13,903 nucleotides of DNA from Acidobacteriota bacterium (GTDB lineage Bacteria; Acidobacteriota; Thermoanaerobaculia; Multivoradales; JAHEKO01): contig JAOTZA010000049.1 in the NCBI GenBank assembly GCA_029861655.1, positions 1 through 13,903 of the forward strand, in the 5' to 3' direction. The position numbers and the translations under genes are program-made. Positions within the stretch are counted from its first letter, which is position 1. Each line of letters begins with the position of its first letter. The notes beneath the pieces were generated by a model. It searched no databases. It saw only the letters and a program-made list of their open reading frames with translations, and was not told the origin of the DNA. Below, piece after piece: positions 1 to 5,295 of this stretch.

Positions 1-110
1 GGCGGAACGCTGAAGGGGGGTAGTAGCCCCCAAAAGGGTCCCATATGGGGACTTAATGGGGGGGGCTTCTGCACGGGGAGCGGAAGGACCCTCGCGGCGG
101 TTCGAGCCAC

Positions 111-335
111 TCAAAAAACGAAAGGCGTCCCAGCCCAGCTCGCGCTCTTTACCCCGCTGTAAGGTTCGTCCTGGGCCTTGTAGAGGGTAGAGCTGGGTAG
201 CCGAGCGAAGTTCTTTGCCGCCGCGATCTCGCCTGAGATTCGGTAGGCTGCCTGTCTCACCGGGTCGGCTGCTAGGTGCGTGTAGCGCTGCGTGGTTGTG
301 GCCTGGGTGCGGCCCGGCAGCTTGCCGTCGCGGTT
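111..335 (-). pseudogene. 3' remnant of a tyrosine recombinase (phage-type integrase) gene, copy 1
   Basis: The minus strand reads GKLPGRTQATTTQRYTHLAA, then DPVRQAAYRISGEIAAA. This matches the known C-terminal signature of tyrosine integrases (GKLLGH-x-QxxTTxRYxHL followed by DPVRxAAxxI). The catalytic tyrosine falls at 282-284. The frame is closed by a TGA at 336-338 just upstream of the conserved block, so the arm-binding and core catalytic regions with the R-H-x-x-R residues are gone. After the conserved part the frame runs on through unrelated residues to a stop at 111-113. The fragment sits directly downstream of the PilZ gene and is about 83% identical over 60 bases to the second remnant at 1302-1362. 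It cannot be a functional recombinase. Confidence 0.75.
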
Positions 336-388
336 TCACGTCAAGCGAGCGGTTCTTCGGCACTGCTCGAACTCGCCGCCGAATTGAT

Positions 389-826
389 TCATCGATTGGG
401 CAAGCTCGTCACCGGGCCGCTGCCAAGTTCGCGGTTGATGATCTTGCAGACCTTTTCTAACGGCCCGCCCTTGAAGTCGTGGAACACCAGGCCCGACCGG
501 TACCGCTCGCTGCTGTCTGCAAACAACTGTCGCTCGCTTGTTACCACCGCTGCCGCGATGGAAACCTTGACGCTGTCTTGCGTGTCCTCGGAAGGCAGCA
601 AGAATCTCAACTGCTCCACGATGCCGTTGCGCGGGAGTGGAACCGGCGTCAGAATCGCAGCGCCCGCTCTGCTTATGTTTTCTATCGTCCCTCGCCGCAC
701 TACCGGTGAGTCACGAAGTCGAAAACGCGCGGGAAGAGGCTGCGTCAGTCGCCGAAACTCGCGCCGCTCAGCAGATACACGCACAGGCATTTTTCGGTTC
801 CGGGTAGCTTGGAACTTCCATTCCAT
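389..826 (-). CDS. PilZ domain protein
   Basis: Predicted 145-residue single-domain PilZ protein, a family of cytoplasmic receptors for cyclic di-GMP. The sequence shows both binding motifs: RREFRR at residues 21-26 (the RxxxR loop) and NISRAG at 50-55 (the [D/N]xSxxG motif). A beta-rich core ends in GLVFHDF at about 112-118 and is followed by a C-terminal helix. No effector domain is attached. The upstream ATG at 826 has no ribosome binding site and overlaps a possible -10 element, so the ATG at 790 (residue 13, MPVRV) may be the real start; it keeps the whole domain. The gene stands alone, between an integrase remnant downstream and an oppositely oriented gene fragment upstream. The family assignment is firm; the output it controls is unknown. 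Confidence 0.85.
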   Translation of the reverse strand: MEWKFQATRNRKMPVRVSAERREFRRLTQPLPARFRLRDSPVVRRGTIENISRAGAAILTPVPLPRNGIVEQLRFLLPSEDTQDSVKVSIAAAVVTSERQLFADSSERYRSGLVFHDFKGGPLEKVCKIINRELGSGPVTSLPNR

Positions 827-848
827 TTTAAGAGGCGCTTGCTGTCAA
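820..848 (-). promoter_or_regulatory. candidate sigma-70 type promoter for the PilZ gene
   Basis: On the minus strand a perfect -35 hexamer TTGACA (843-848) is followed after 17 bases by TGGAAT (820-825), a 4 of 6 match to TATAAT. Transcription would start close to 813, downstream of the first ATG at 826. That would favour translation from the ATG at 790. This is a pattern match only. Confidence 0.35.
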
Positions 849-893
849 ATAGATCCATTGCCATCGCTCGATTCTCGAACTCGCGGCCGCGAC

Positions 894-1115
894 ATGGTCG
901 TGACAACCGAGGTGTACGGGGAGTGCGACATCCATGCGGGACCGGATTTTTCCGTCGTGGGACCGGGCGGTGACTTGACCCTGACCGCTGGAAAACAGGT
1001 CGTCTTCTTTGACGGCGTCGAGATCGACGGGACCGCGACGATCGGCATCGACCCGGATCTCCAGGTCACCGCCGCCCTCGAAGCGGCGGCCCGGGCCGGT
1101 TTCAGAGTGCCGTAG
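894..1115 (+). pseudogene. C-terminal fragment of a secreted beta-rich protein
   Basis: This plus-strand frame encodes a 73-residue tail containing YGECDIHAGPDFSVVGPGGD, then LTLTAGKQVVFFDGVEIDG and IDPDLQ. This resembles the repeated beta-strand tail seen at the C-terminus of many large secreted bacterial proteins, where an 'aGk-vvl-dGf-v--Ga-f-v-IdP-l' pattern recurs. There is no signal peptide, no ribosome binding site before the ATG at 894, and no recognisable protein in this frame upstream, so it looks like the end of a longer gene whose front was lost. The last residues after DPDLQ may be read-through sequence. A short intact gene is possible but less likely. Confidence 0.5.
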
Positions 1116-1229
1116 ATGCAAAGGGTGGCCACTTCGTCTGGCCGGTTCGCGGCGGACAATGATTGGCTCTTGGGCTCGTTGACCCGTTCGCTCCCGGCCG
1201 CAGCCGCTCGGCTTTCTGTCTCTCGCTCC

Positions 1230-1248
1230 TAAAGCCGGAGCGCAGGAG
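1230..1248. repeat. hairpin repeat with TAAAGCC loop, copy 1
   Basis: CGCTCC and GGAGCG flank a TAAAGCC loop, just past the stop codon of the second integrase remnant. A near copy lies at 2153-2171. The copies share about 16 bases around TAAAGCCGGAGCGCA. No T-run follows, so it is not an obvious intrinsic terminator. Confidence 0.45.
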
Positions 1249-1253
1249 CTAGG

Positions 1254-1352
1254 TTAGCGTTTCAGCGGCGCTACTTCTCCCTTCGCCTTCCCGTTCATCG
1301 CCGCCGTAATCTCACCTGAGATTCGGTCCGCTGCCTGTCTTACCGGATCGAC
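1254..1352 (-). pseudogene. 3' remnant of a tyrosine recombinase gene, copy 2
   Basis: The minus strand reads VDPVRQAADRISGEITAA followed by MNGKAKGEVAPLKR and a stop at 1254-1256. This is the extreme C-terminus of a tyrosine integrase, including the usual basic end (VxPLxR). A TAA at 1353-1355 closes the frame, yet nucleotide similarity to copy 1 continues across it to about 1362 with a one-base shift, showing frameshift decay. The region that would hold the catalytic tyrosine is no longer readable. Unlike copy 1 it keeps what looks like the native gene end. Both copies have the same orientation and lie about 1.08 kb apart on either side of the PilZ gene. Confidence 0.7.
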
Positions 1353-1465
1353 TTACTAGGTGAACTGGCTATTTCGTGTCTACCTGAATCGATAGCTCCG
1401 AATCCCTGACAGCTGCCCACCTGCTGGGGTGTTGCTGTTCTTCCATTGCGGGCGTAGGTGTGGAG

Positions 1466-1555
1466 TTACCTCGAAAAAGGCACACCTGGGAAAACCCAGG
1501 GCCGCAAAGCTACGGGTCCGTGAATCCTCCAGACCGCCGGGCTACCGAAGGGTAG
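1466..1555 (+). promoter_or_regulatory. GEMM-I riboswitch (cyclic di-GMP class I)
   Basis: The leader of the 1601 gene carries the GEMM-I signature: GGCACACC, a P1b stem CCTGGG/CCCAGG (1485-1490 with 1495-1500), the conserved GCCGCAAAGC (1501-1510), and GCCGGGCTACCG (1536-1547) at the end of P2. P2 can form between GGTC at 1515-1518 and GACC at 1532-1535. P1 can form between 1466-1471 and 1550-1555. Hand alignment to the Vibrio Vc2 aptamer puts G at the G20 position (1479), A at A47 (1506) and C at C92 (1537), the residues known to contact c-di-GMP. The P1b loop is AAAA rather than GNRA, and P2 is short, so the usual tetraloop-receptor contact may be missing. The regulated gene starts 45 bases downstream. 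Confidence 0.85.
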
Positions 1556-1586
1556 TGAGCGACGCCCTACACCCCAAACCAGATGC

Positions 1587-1593
1587 GGGAGGA
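1587..1593 (+). promoter_or_regulatory. Shine-Dalgarno of the riboswitch-controlled gene
   Basis: GGGAGGA lies 7 bases before the ATG at 1601 and fixes that start over any upstream in-frame codon. GGAGGA (1588-1593) is exactly complementary to TCCTCC at 1525-1530 in the P2 loop of the riboswitch, which offers a possible way to hide the site. Confidence 0.7.
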
Positions 1594-1600
1594 ATGAAGA

Positions 1601-2092
1601 ATGAAGCGAATACTCTTCACGATGATCTTGGCTGGAGTGATGCTAGCCCCGGGTCAGACGACCGGCCAGATGCTCTTCATGCAGGGCTGCGACGCCTTCG
1701 AGCTCGTCGAGGACCTGGGCGCGGACGCCGAAGGCGTGACCCGCTGGGTGGTGCGGAGCCTCAAGGACGAAAGGGAGCTGACGTACGTGTTCGACACCAT
1801 TGGACTGGTACCGCGCCCTACCGAGGATCCCACCAAGTTCAGCGGCAAGGGGTACGTGGCCTGGAAGATCGAGGGCACAGGCATTGAGGGCACCAATCTG
1901 ACCGAATTGGAAGGGACCATCGATGCCTCCTTCAATTTCACTGGCTTTGCCGAGGGTCAGACATTTCGCGGTACGGTCTACAAGAGCGGTGGGTTTTCGG
2001 CCACCGTCGGTGGCAATCTGGTAACAGGGTTAGTTTATGAGGCTGCAACCATCGTTGCCTGCAAGGCCGGCTTCGGCTCGAAGGTGAGGTGA
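1601..2092 (+). CDS. secreted protein of unknown function under riboswitch control
   Basis: This 163-residue protein is not recognised as a known family. Residues 1-20 form a typical export signal (MKR, then a hydrophobic stretch to about residue 16), with cleavage probably near residues 20-23. The mature part is rich in Gly, Thr and aromatic residues in alternating patterns, suggesting a small beta-sandwich or beta-barrel. It has only two cysteines, C30 and C154, near the two ends of the mature protein, so one disulfide closing the fold is plausible. The start is supported by GGGAGGA at good spacing. The gene is the sole open frame after the GEMM-I riboswitch, so its level is expected to follow cyclic di-GMP, as is known for many exported proteins linked to surface attachment. 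Such a role here is inference. Confidence 0.85.
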   Translation: MKRILFTMILAGVMLAPGQTTGQMLFMQGCDAFELVEDLGADAEGVTRWVVRSLKDERELTYVFDTIGLVPRPTEDPTKFSGKGYVAWKIEGTGIEGTNLTELEGTIDASFNFTGFAEGQTFRGTVYKSGGFSATVGGNLVTGLVYEAATIVACKAGFGSKVR

Positions 2093-2549
2093 AGAGTACG
2101 ACTCGTGGGGGGCGAAGATCGCCCTCCAGTTGACGATCGGCGGAGGAGCGGTCGCGCTCGTAAAGCCGGAGCGCATGGAACAGCCTAGCGCCGCTCGGTG
2201 CAGTCGCCCTGAGTTCCAAAACTACTCAGCTTCGGGGCGGGAGTGGTGAAGGTATACATGAAGAGGACGTGCGGGGCCCCGCATGGGGGGGTACCCCCTC
2301 CTCCCCCGAGGGTGCAAATTAGGGTGCATCGGATGCCAACTTCCGGCCACTGAGGACGGCGACCGGCAACAGGGGAGGGAGGAGCAGTGAGTAGCAGAGG
2401 GCCTTCTACCCCTTGCTGTTTCGGGCGGTGGGAGGTTGGGAAGAGTTGCCGGTTGTGGAGGCTGGAATTGGCCTGATTGCGAGTTAAAATCCCAAGTAGA
2501 ATCACCGGACAAGTCTTGAGTTCGACGCCTTACAGAATGAGTCCGGAGT
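2093..2549. other. intergenic stretch without a supported gene
   Basis: No convincing gene is seen. The stretch holds a second copy of the TAAAGCC hairpin repeat (2153-2171) and two adjacent perfect palindromes, GCGGGGCCCCGC (2271-2282) and GGGGGTACCCCC (2287-2298). A short plus-strand frame after 2093 reads KIALQLTIGGGAVALVKPER, which may be a shred of coding sequence, but it has no start and no recognisable relative. Confidence 0.5.
2153..2171. repeat. hairpin repeat with TAAAGCC loop, copy 2
   Basis: GCGCTC and GAGCGC form a 6-bp stem around GTAAAGCCG. The central 16 bases match copy 1 near 1230-1248, where the element follows an integrase tail. It lies about 60 bases past the stop of the riboswitch-controlled gene. 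Confidence 0.4.
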
Positions 2550-2585
2550 ATGGCGACAACCCAAAGCGTCCAGAGAGGAGCAAAG

Positions 2586-2852
2586 ATGGATTTGATGATC
2601 ACGGCACACCTAAAGCAGAGTTTCGATAATTGGAAGGAGCTCTTCGATAACGACAGCGCCAGAGCCGAGTACTGCGACGAGAGCAAGACCATGGTGGGCA
2701 ACGTGGACGACAAGACCGCCCTGATCGCACTCTTCGGTGTTGACCAGGCGAAGATGAACGCGCGGCTATCCAGTCCTGAATTCGCCGAACTGGTCAAGGA
2801 TTATGTCGAGAGGCACGACATCTACACTCTCGGCGAGATTGCTCTCAACTGA
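2586..2852 (+). CDS. small DUF3764/antibiotic-monooxygenase-like protein
   Basis: An 88-residue protein beginning MDLMITAHLKQSFDNWKELF. The layout, a short N-terminal strand, an 'F-x-x-W-K-x-x-F-D' helix start, a central strand pair (MVGNVDDKTALIALFGV) and a final helix around SPEFAELVKDYVE, resembles the DUF3764 and ABM-like dimeric alpha/beta families. These are ferredoxin-like folds that often dimerise, and many have no known reaction. No catalytic residue can be assigned. The start at 2586 is chosen because GAGAGGAG precedes it at good spacing; an in-frame ATG at 2550 has no such site. It has no signal peptide and stands alone. Family match is from memory of its pattern, so function is left open. 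Confidence 0.75.
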   Translation: MDLMITAHLKQSFDNWKELFDNDSARAEYCDESKTMVGNVDDKTALIALFGVDQAKMNARLSSPEFAELVKDYVERHDIYTLGEIALN

Positions 2853-3312
2853 GTTGTGTTCATGCTGTGCCGGTTCGCGGCGGGTGATGATCGGGTCTTC
2901 GGGGCTTTGGCTCTTTGGGGGGTGCAGGGCCTCACCTGCACAGTGGTCGTACACCCGCACCACCGCCTGACGTACACATCCAACCGGGGGGAGCCGCAAG
3001 GCTCCCTCCGGTCTTGTTTGTAGCTGGACATTCGAGGGATCGTGGGTGACCAAGTAGGTGACCGGAATCGGTACAGCAGACGCAAGCCCTTTTGCTGCAA
3101 CTGGATAGCAGCACCCCGCGACAGCCTCCGGAGCCGTGGGTGTTCCCTGCGATAGGCGAGCAGCCACAAGTCGCCGTGACACACTTCTGACACACTCAGG
3201 TACAACATCCGACCACATTCGCCAGCGAAGCACAGCGAGGGCGTTGGCCGAAGATCACTCTCGCTGTTGTTGAATATGCTTGTCGAGCGTTGTCGCTGAT
3301 TGCGTGTCGCCC
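2853..3312. other. intergenic stretch with a strong hairpin, no supported gene
   Basis: All frames on both strands were read. The long minus-strand frames here lack recognisable protein features and look like chance. The stretch begins with a repeated motif (2870-2894, also at 1139-1162), carries a 13-bp hairpin (2983-3012), and runs into the serine tRNA 3' fragment at 3313. No tRNA 5' half is found before that fragment. Confidence 0.5.
2983..3012 (+). terminator. 13-bp hairpin with GCAA tetraloop, terminator-like
   Basis: Positions 2983-2995 pair with 3000-3012 over 13 base pairs, with one G-U wobble, closing a GCAA loop of the stable GNRA type. TCTTGTTTGT follows directly, a moderately T-rich tail. 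It could end transcription of the 2586-2852 gene about 130 bases upstream, or be a domain of a structured RNA. The tail is not a clean T-run. Confidence 0.4.
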
Positions 3313-3372
3313 GTCTTGAAAACCGGCGAGCCTTCACGGGTTCCGCGGGTTCGAATCCCGCCCCCTCCGCCA
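3313..3372 (+). tRNA. 3' half of tRNA-Ser(UGA), incomplete
   Basis: The sequence starts in the anticodon stem at GTCTTGAAAACCGG (anticodon TGA at 3317-3319). It continues through a serine-type long variable arm (CGAGCCTTCACGGGTTCC), a perfect T-arm (3345-3361) and the acceptor strand CCCCTCC with G and an encoded CCA at 3370-3372. The D-arm and the 5' acceptor strand GGAGGGG are absent upstream, and the anticodon stem has a mismatch where similarity stops. It cannot make a working tRNA. A tRNA 3' half ending in CCA is what remains at the attachment site when a tyrosine-integrase element inserts into a tRNA gene, fitting the integrase remnants at 111-335 and 1254-1352. Confidence 0.8.
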
Positions 3373-3373
3373 G

Positions 3374-3589
3374 CTACCTGACTTCAAGCCAGCTACGGCG
3401 ACAGCATAGTCCCGATCCAAGGATGTTCTCGTCCGGCGTAGAGAGAACGCAGTCTGGCTCGGAGTACCCGCTCTCGGTGTAAATCAAGTCCGCGACCCAT
3501 CCGTCAATCCAGTCGGCCTCGCGAGTGGGACAAACTTGTTCGTAGACCTCCTCTGCTCGTGCATTGAACTTCTTCTTGTACGTGTGAAT
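3374..3589 (-). pseudogene. truncated SRPBCC-like gene
   Basis: The minus-strand frame gives 71 residues: IHTYKKKFNARAEEVYEQVC, then PTREADWIDGWVADLIYTES and GYSEPDCVLSTPDENILGSG. This looks like the first third of a SRPBCC (START-like) ligand-binding protein, in which an 'a-a-eVf-alcPtrE-dWi-GW' opening is typical. The remaining two thirds are missing, and the frame stops at 3374-3376 next to the tRNA-Ser fragment. The first codon is ATT, directly after a TAG, with GGGGAGGAG about 11 bases upstream, suggesting a former ATG start lost by mutation. The recombination that made the tRNA junction probably cut this gene. Confidence 0.6.
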
Positions 3590-3633
3590 CTAACGCCGCG
3601 CTCCTCCCCGGGGAATCCGAGCGTCTCGGATCG

Positions 3634-4086
3634 CTATTTGGAGCGTAGAAGCGGGCAGGCAAAGTACGTCGACGTCTCGAAGATCTCGATGTGCCCGAGC
3701 TGCACGTGCACTTCCACTTCGTCGGCACTAGTCAGCTCAAAGTTGACGTATCCGTCCTCGTCCGGGTCGTGGGCAGCTAGGCCTTGCTGAGTAAACACGA
3801 CCATCTGCACCCACCAGCGACCACCACTGTACTCGGTGTCGCCAGGGACGTTGCTGGACACTCCGCGTTGCCCCATTAGACCGCTCATCGAGAAGTTGTA
3901 GAGCAGGTCGACCGATTGGCTCGGGGGCTGCTTGAAGCTCGTTGGCGTCAGGACGGTGTCCCAGGTGACGCCGTCGCCCCAGAGAGCGTCCTCGACTCGC
4001 TGGGCGCCGCCGGCCTCGGCCGGCGAGCCGGCCAGGATGAAAACGACAGACAGTGCAACAATCCAAGCGCTCTTGTGACCGATCAT
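3634..4086 (-). CDS. small secreted protein of unknown function
   Basis: A 150-residue protein with a clear signal peptide: MIGHKSAW, a hydrophobic core to about residue 19, then SPAEAG with cleavage likely after residue 25. The start is well supported by AAAGGAGG eight bases before the ATG. The mature part has W- and Y-rich strands (RWWVQMVVF at 90-98), an acidic DPDEDGYVNFE stretch at 108-117 that could bind calcium, and a VEVHVQLGHIEIFETSTYFA strand near the end. A single cysteine, C144, is close to the C-terminus. I do not recognise the family. It stands alone, convergent with nothing, and reads away from the histidine kinase remnant upstream. Confidence 0.8.
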   Translation of the reverse strand: MIGHKSAWIVALSVVFILAGSPAEAGGAQRVEDALWGDGVTWDTVLTPTSFKQPPSQSVDLLYNFSMSGLMGQRGVSSNVPGDTEYSGGRWWVQMVVFTQQGLAAHDPDEDGYVNFELTSADEVEVHVQLGHIEIFETSTYFACPLLRSK

Positions 4087-4171
4087 TCTTTGATCCTCCT
4101 TTTGCGAGAGAGATTCGTCTGGCTACATGAGAAGCGTACCGGCCAGATTTCCCGAAACGATCCAGAGGAGG

Positions 4172-4327
4172 TCACAAATCGGTCACATCGGTGGGCTCGA
4201 TCGTCAGGCTAGTCGTGAAGCGATGGGTCGGTAGGTCGAACGTGAAGCGCGTACCTTTTCCGTCCTCGCTCCAGACGTCGACTGTCGTGCGGGATCAGAT
4301 CCGCTCGACGATGCTGGTCACAGAAGT
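4172..4327 (-). pseudogene. C-terminal remnant of a histidine kinase
   Basis: The minus strand reads TSVTSIVERI, an in-frame TGA, then SRTTVDVWSEDGKGTRFTFD and LP, and stops at 4172. This matches the end of the HATPase domain of sensor kinases, where 'GLGLSIVxRIVxxHGGxIxVxSExGkGTxFxFxLP' is known. The glycine-rich G2 box is degenerate (TSVT in place of GLGL) and a stop interrupts the ATP-binding region, so it is inactive. No G1 or N box, phosphoacceptor histidine or partner response regulator is visible nearby. It is about 52 codons long. Confidence 0.65.
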
Positions 4328-4418
4328 CGCTCGTATCGGACCTACTCGGCGCGGTGACGACGGATTCGACCAGATCCTAGACCGAAGTCGGATAAGGGCG
4401 ACCTAGAGCCTCGCTAGC

Positions 4419-4991
4419 CTACTTGACTGCCTCGCAAATCCGGTAGGGGGGCAGATTGCGCAGGTCGATGTCACAGCGGACCTCGGAGAAACACCGATCG
4501 AGATGAGTGCGCAGGAAACGACGCGCTTGATAGAACATCTGGTAGGTCACGAAACTGCCACCGTCGGTCAGTACGGCGTGCGTGTCGGCGACAATGCCGA
4601 GCGCCGTTTCCGGATCGAACCAGAAGAACGGAATCCCGGAGAGGACGTAGTCAGCCAACCCGAGTTCCTCCCCCTCGAGGATGTCGAGCACCCGCTGGGC
4701 CGAGTCGCGCACTACCGTGAGCCGCGGATCGTCGATCCGCGCTCTCAGTCCGGTGGCGAGATCGGCATTAGCTTCGATTACCACGAGCCGGCCTTCGGAT
4801 GGCAGGCGCTCGAGGAGGCGCCGCGTCAGGACCCCGCTTCCGGGACCGTACTCAACTATCAACCCGGCCTTTTCAGGGTCCACTTTCGATGCGATGCGCT
4901 CAACGACGGCTGACGAAGTCGGCAAGAGTGCGGCGACTTCCTTGGGATCTTTGAAGAAGGCTTGCAGGTGAACTCCGATAGATTGGTTCAT
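4419..4991 (-). CDS. class I SAM-dependent methyltransferase, phospholipid N-methyltransferase-like
   Basis: A 190-residue Rossmann methyltransferase. The SAM motif I is VEYGPGSG at residues 46-53 and motif II is the acidic strand end VVIEAN at 70-75. The DYVLSGIPFFW segment at 114-124 occupies the motif IV position, as in PmtA-type phosphatidylethanolamine methyltransferases and KsgA-like enzymes (S-G/S-x-P-aromatic). The N-terminal helix LQAFFKDPKEVAALLPTS also fits this group. Length suits PmtA-like proteins. The ATG at 4991 is chosen over one at 5060 because AGGGAG lies before it and the protein starts in the usual place. It is a lone gene, likely transcribed divergently from the 5296 gene. 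The true substrate, lipid or small molecule, cannot be read from sequence. Confidence 0.85.
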   Translation of the reverse strand: MNQSIGVHLQAFFKDPKEVAALLPTSSAVVERIASKVDPEKAGLIVEYGPGSGVLTRRLLERLPSEGRLVVIEANADLATGLRARIDDPRLTVVRDSAQRVLDILEGEELGLADYVLSGIPFFWFDPETALGIVADTHAVLTDGGSFVTYQMFYQARRFLRTHLDRCFSEVRCDIDLRNLPPYRICEAVK

Positions 4992-5295
4992 GAAATCTGG
5001 CTCCCTTCCTTGCCCAGCGGTCCTGAGTCCCAGCCTTACAGGTGCCAACCACTTCCGCAAGAAAGTCGGGGTCGTTTTTTTGGGGGGTGGATGAGGTCCT
5101 ATATGTCGCCTTTATCGCGTCGCGCCTGCCGGTTGGTTCTGATCTCAGCGACCCGACAGGGTCCGCACCCAAGTCGGAAGAGGATCTGGGATAGAGTGAC
5201 TCGTTCTCACAGGGGATACGAGGATGGGCGATAGACGGCTTCGGCACCGTGTCGGAGCGGTATCTCCCGGTCCAATTAGAAAAAGGGGAGCTTTC
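4992..5295. other. divergent intergenic region
   Basis: This stretch separates the methyltransferase (minus) from the duplicated secreted protein (plus) and must hold both promoters. A TTTTTTT run at 5073-5080 follows GTCGGGGTCG without a convincing stem. No riboswitch signature or gene fragment was recognised. Confidence 0.4.

Noticed and set aside
2271..2298. CRISPR or origin-type repeats suggested by adjacent palindromes
   Set aside because: Only two unrelated short palindromes with no regular spacing or repeat unit; no CRISPR array is present in the window.
2766..3337. Overlapping minus-strand frames in the 2853-3312 gap
   Set aside because: No ribosome binding site, no hydrophobic or domain pattern, and they run antisense into the tRNA-Ser fragment and the 2586 gene.
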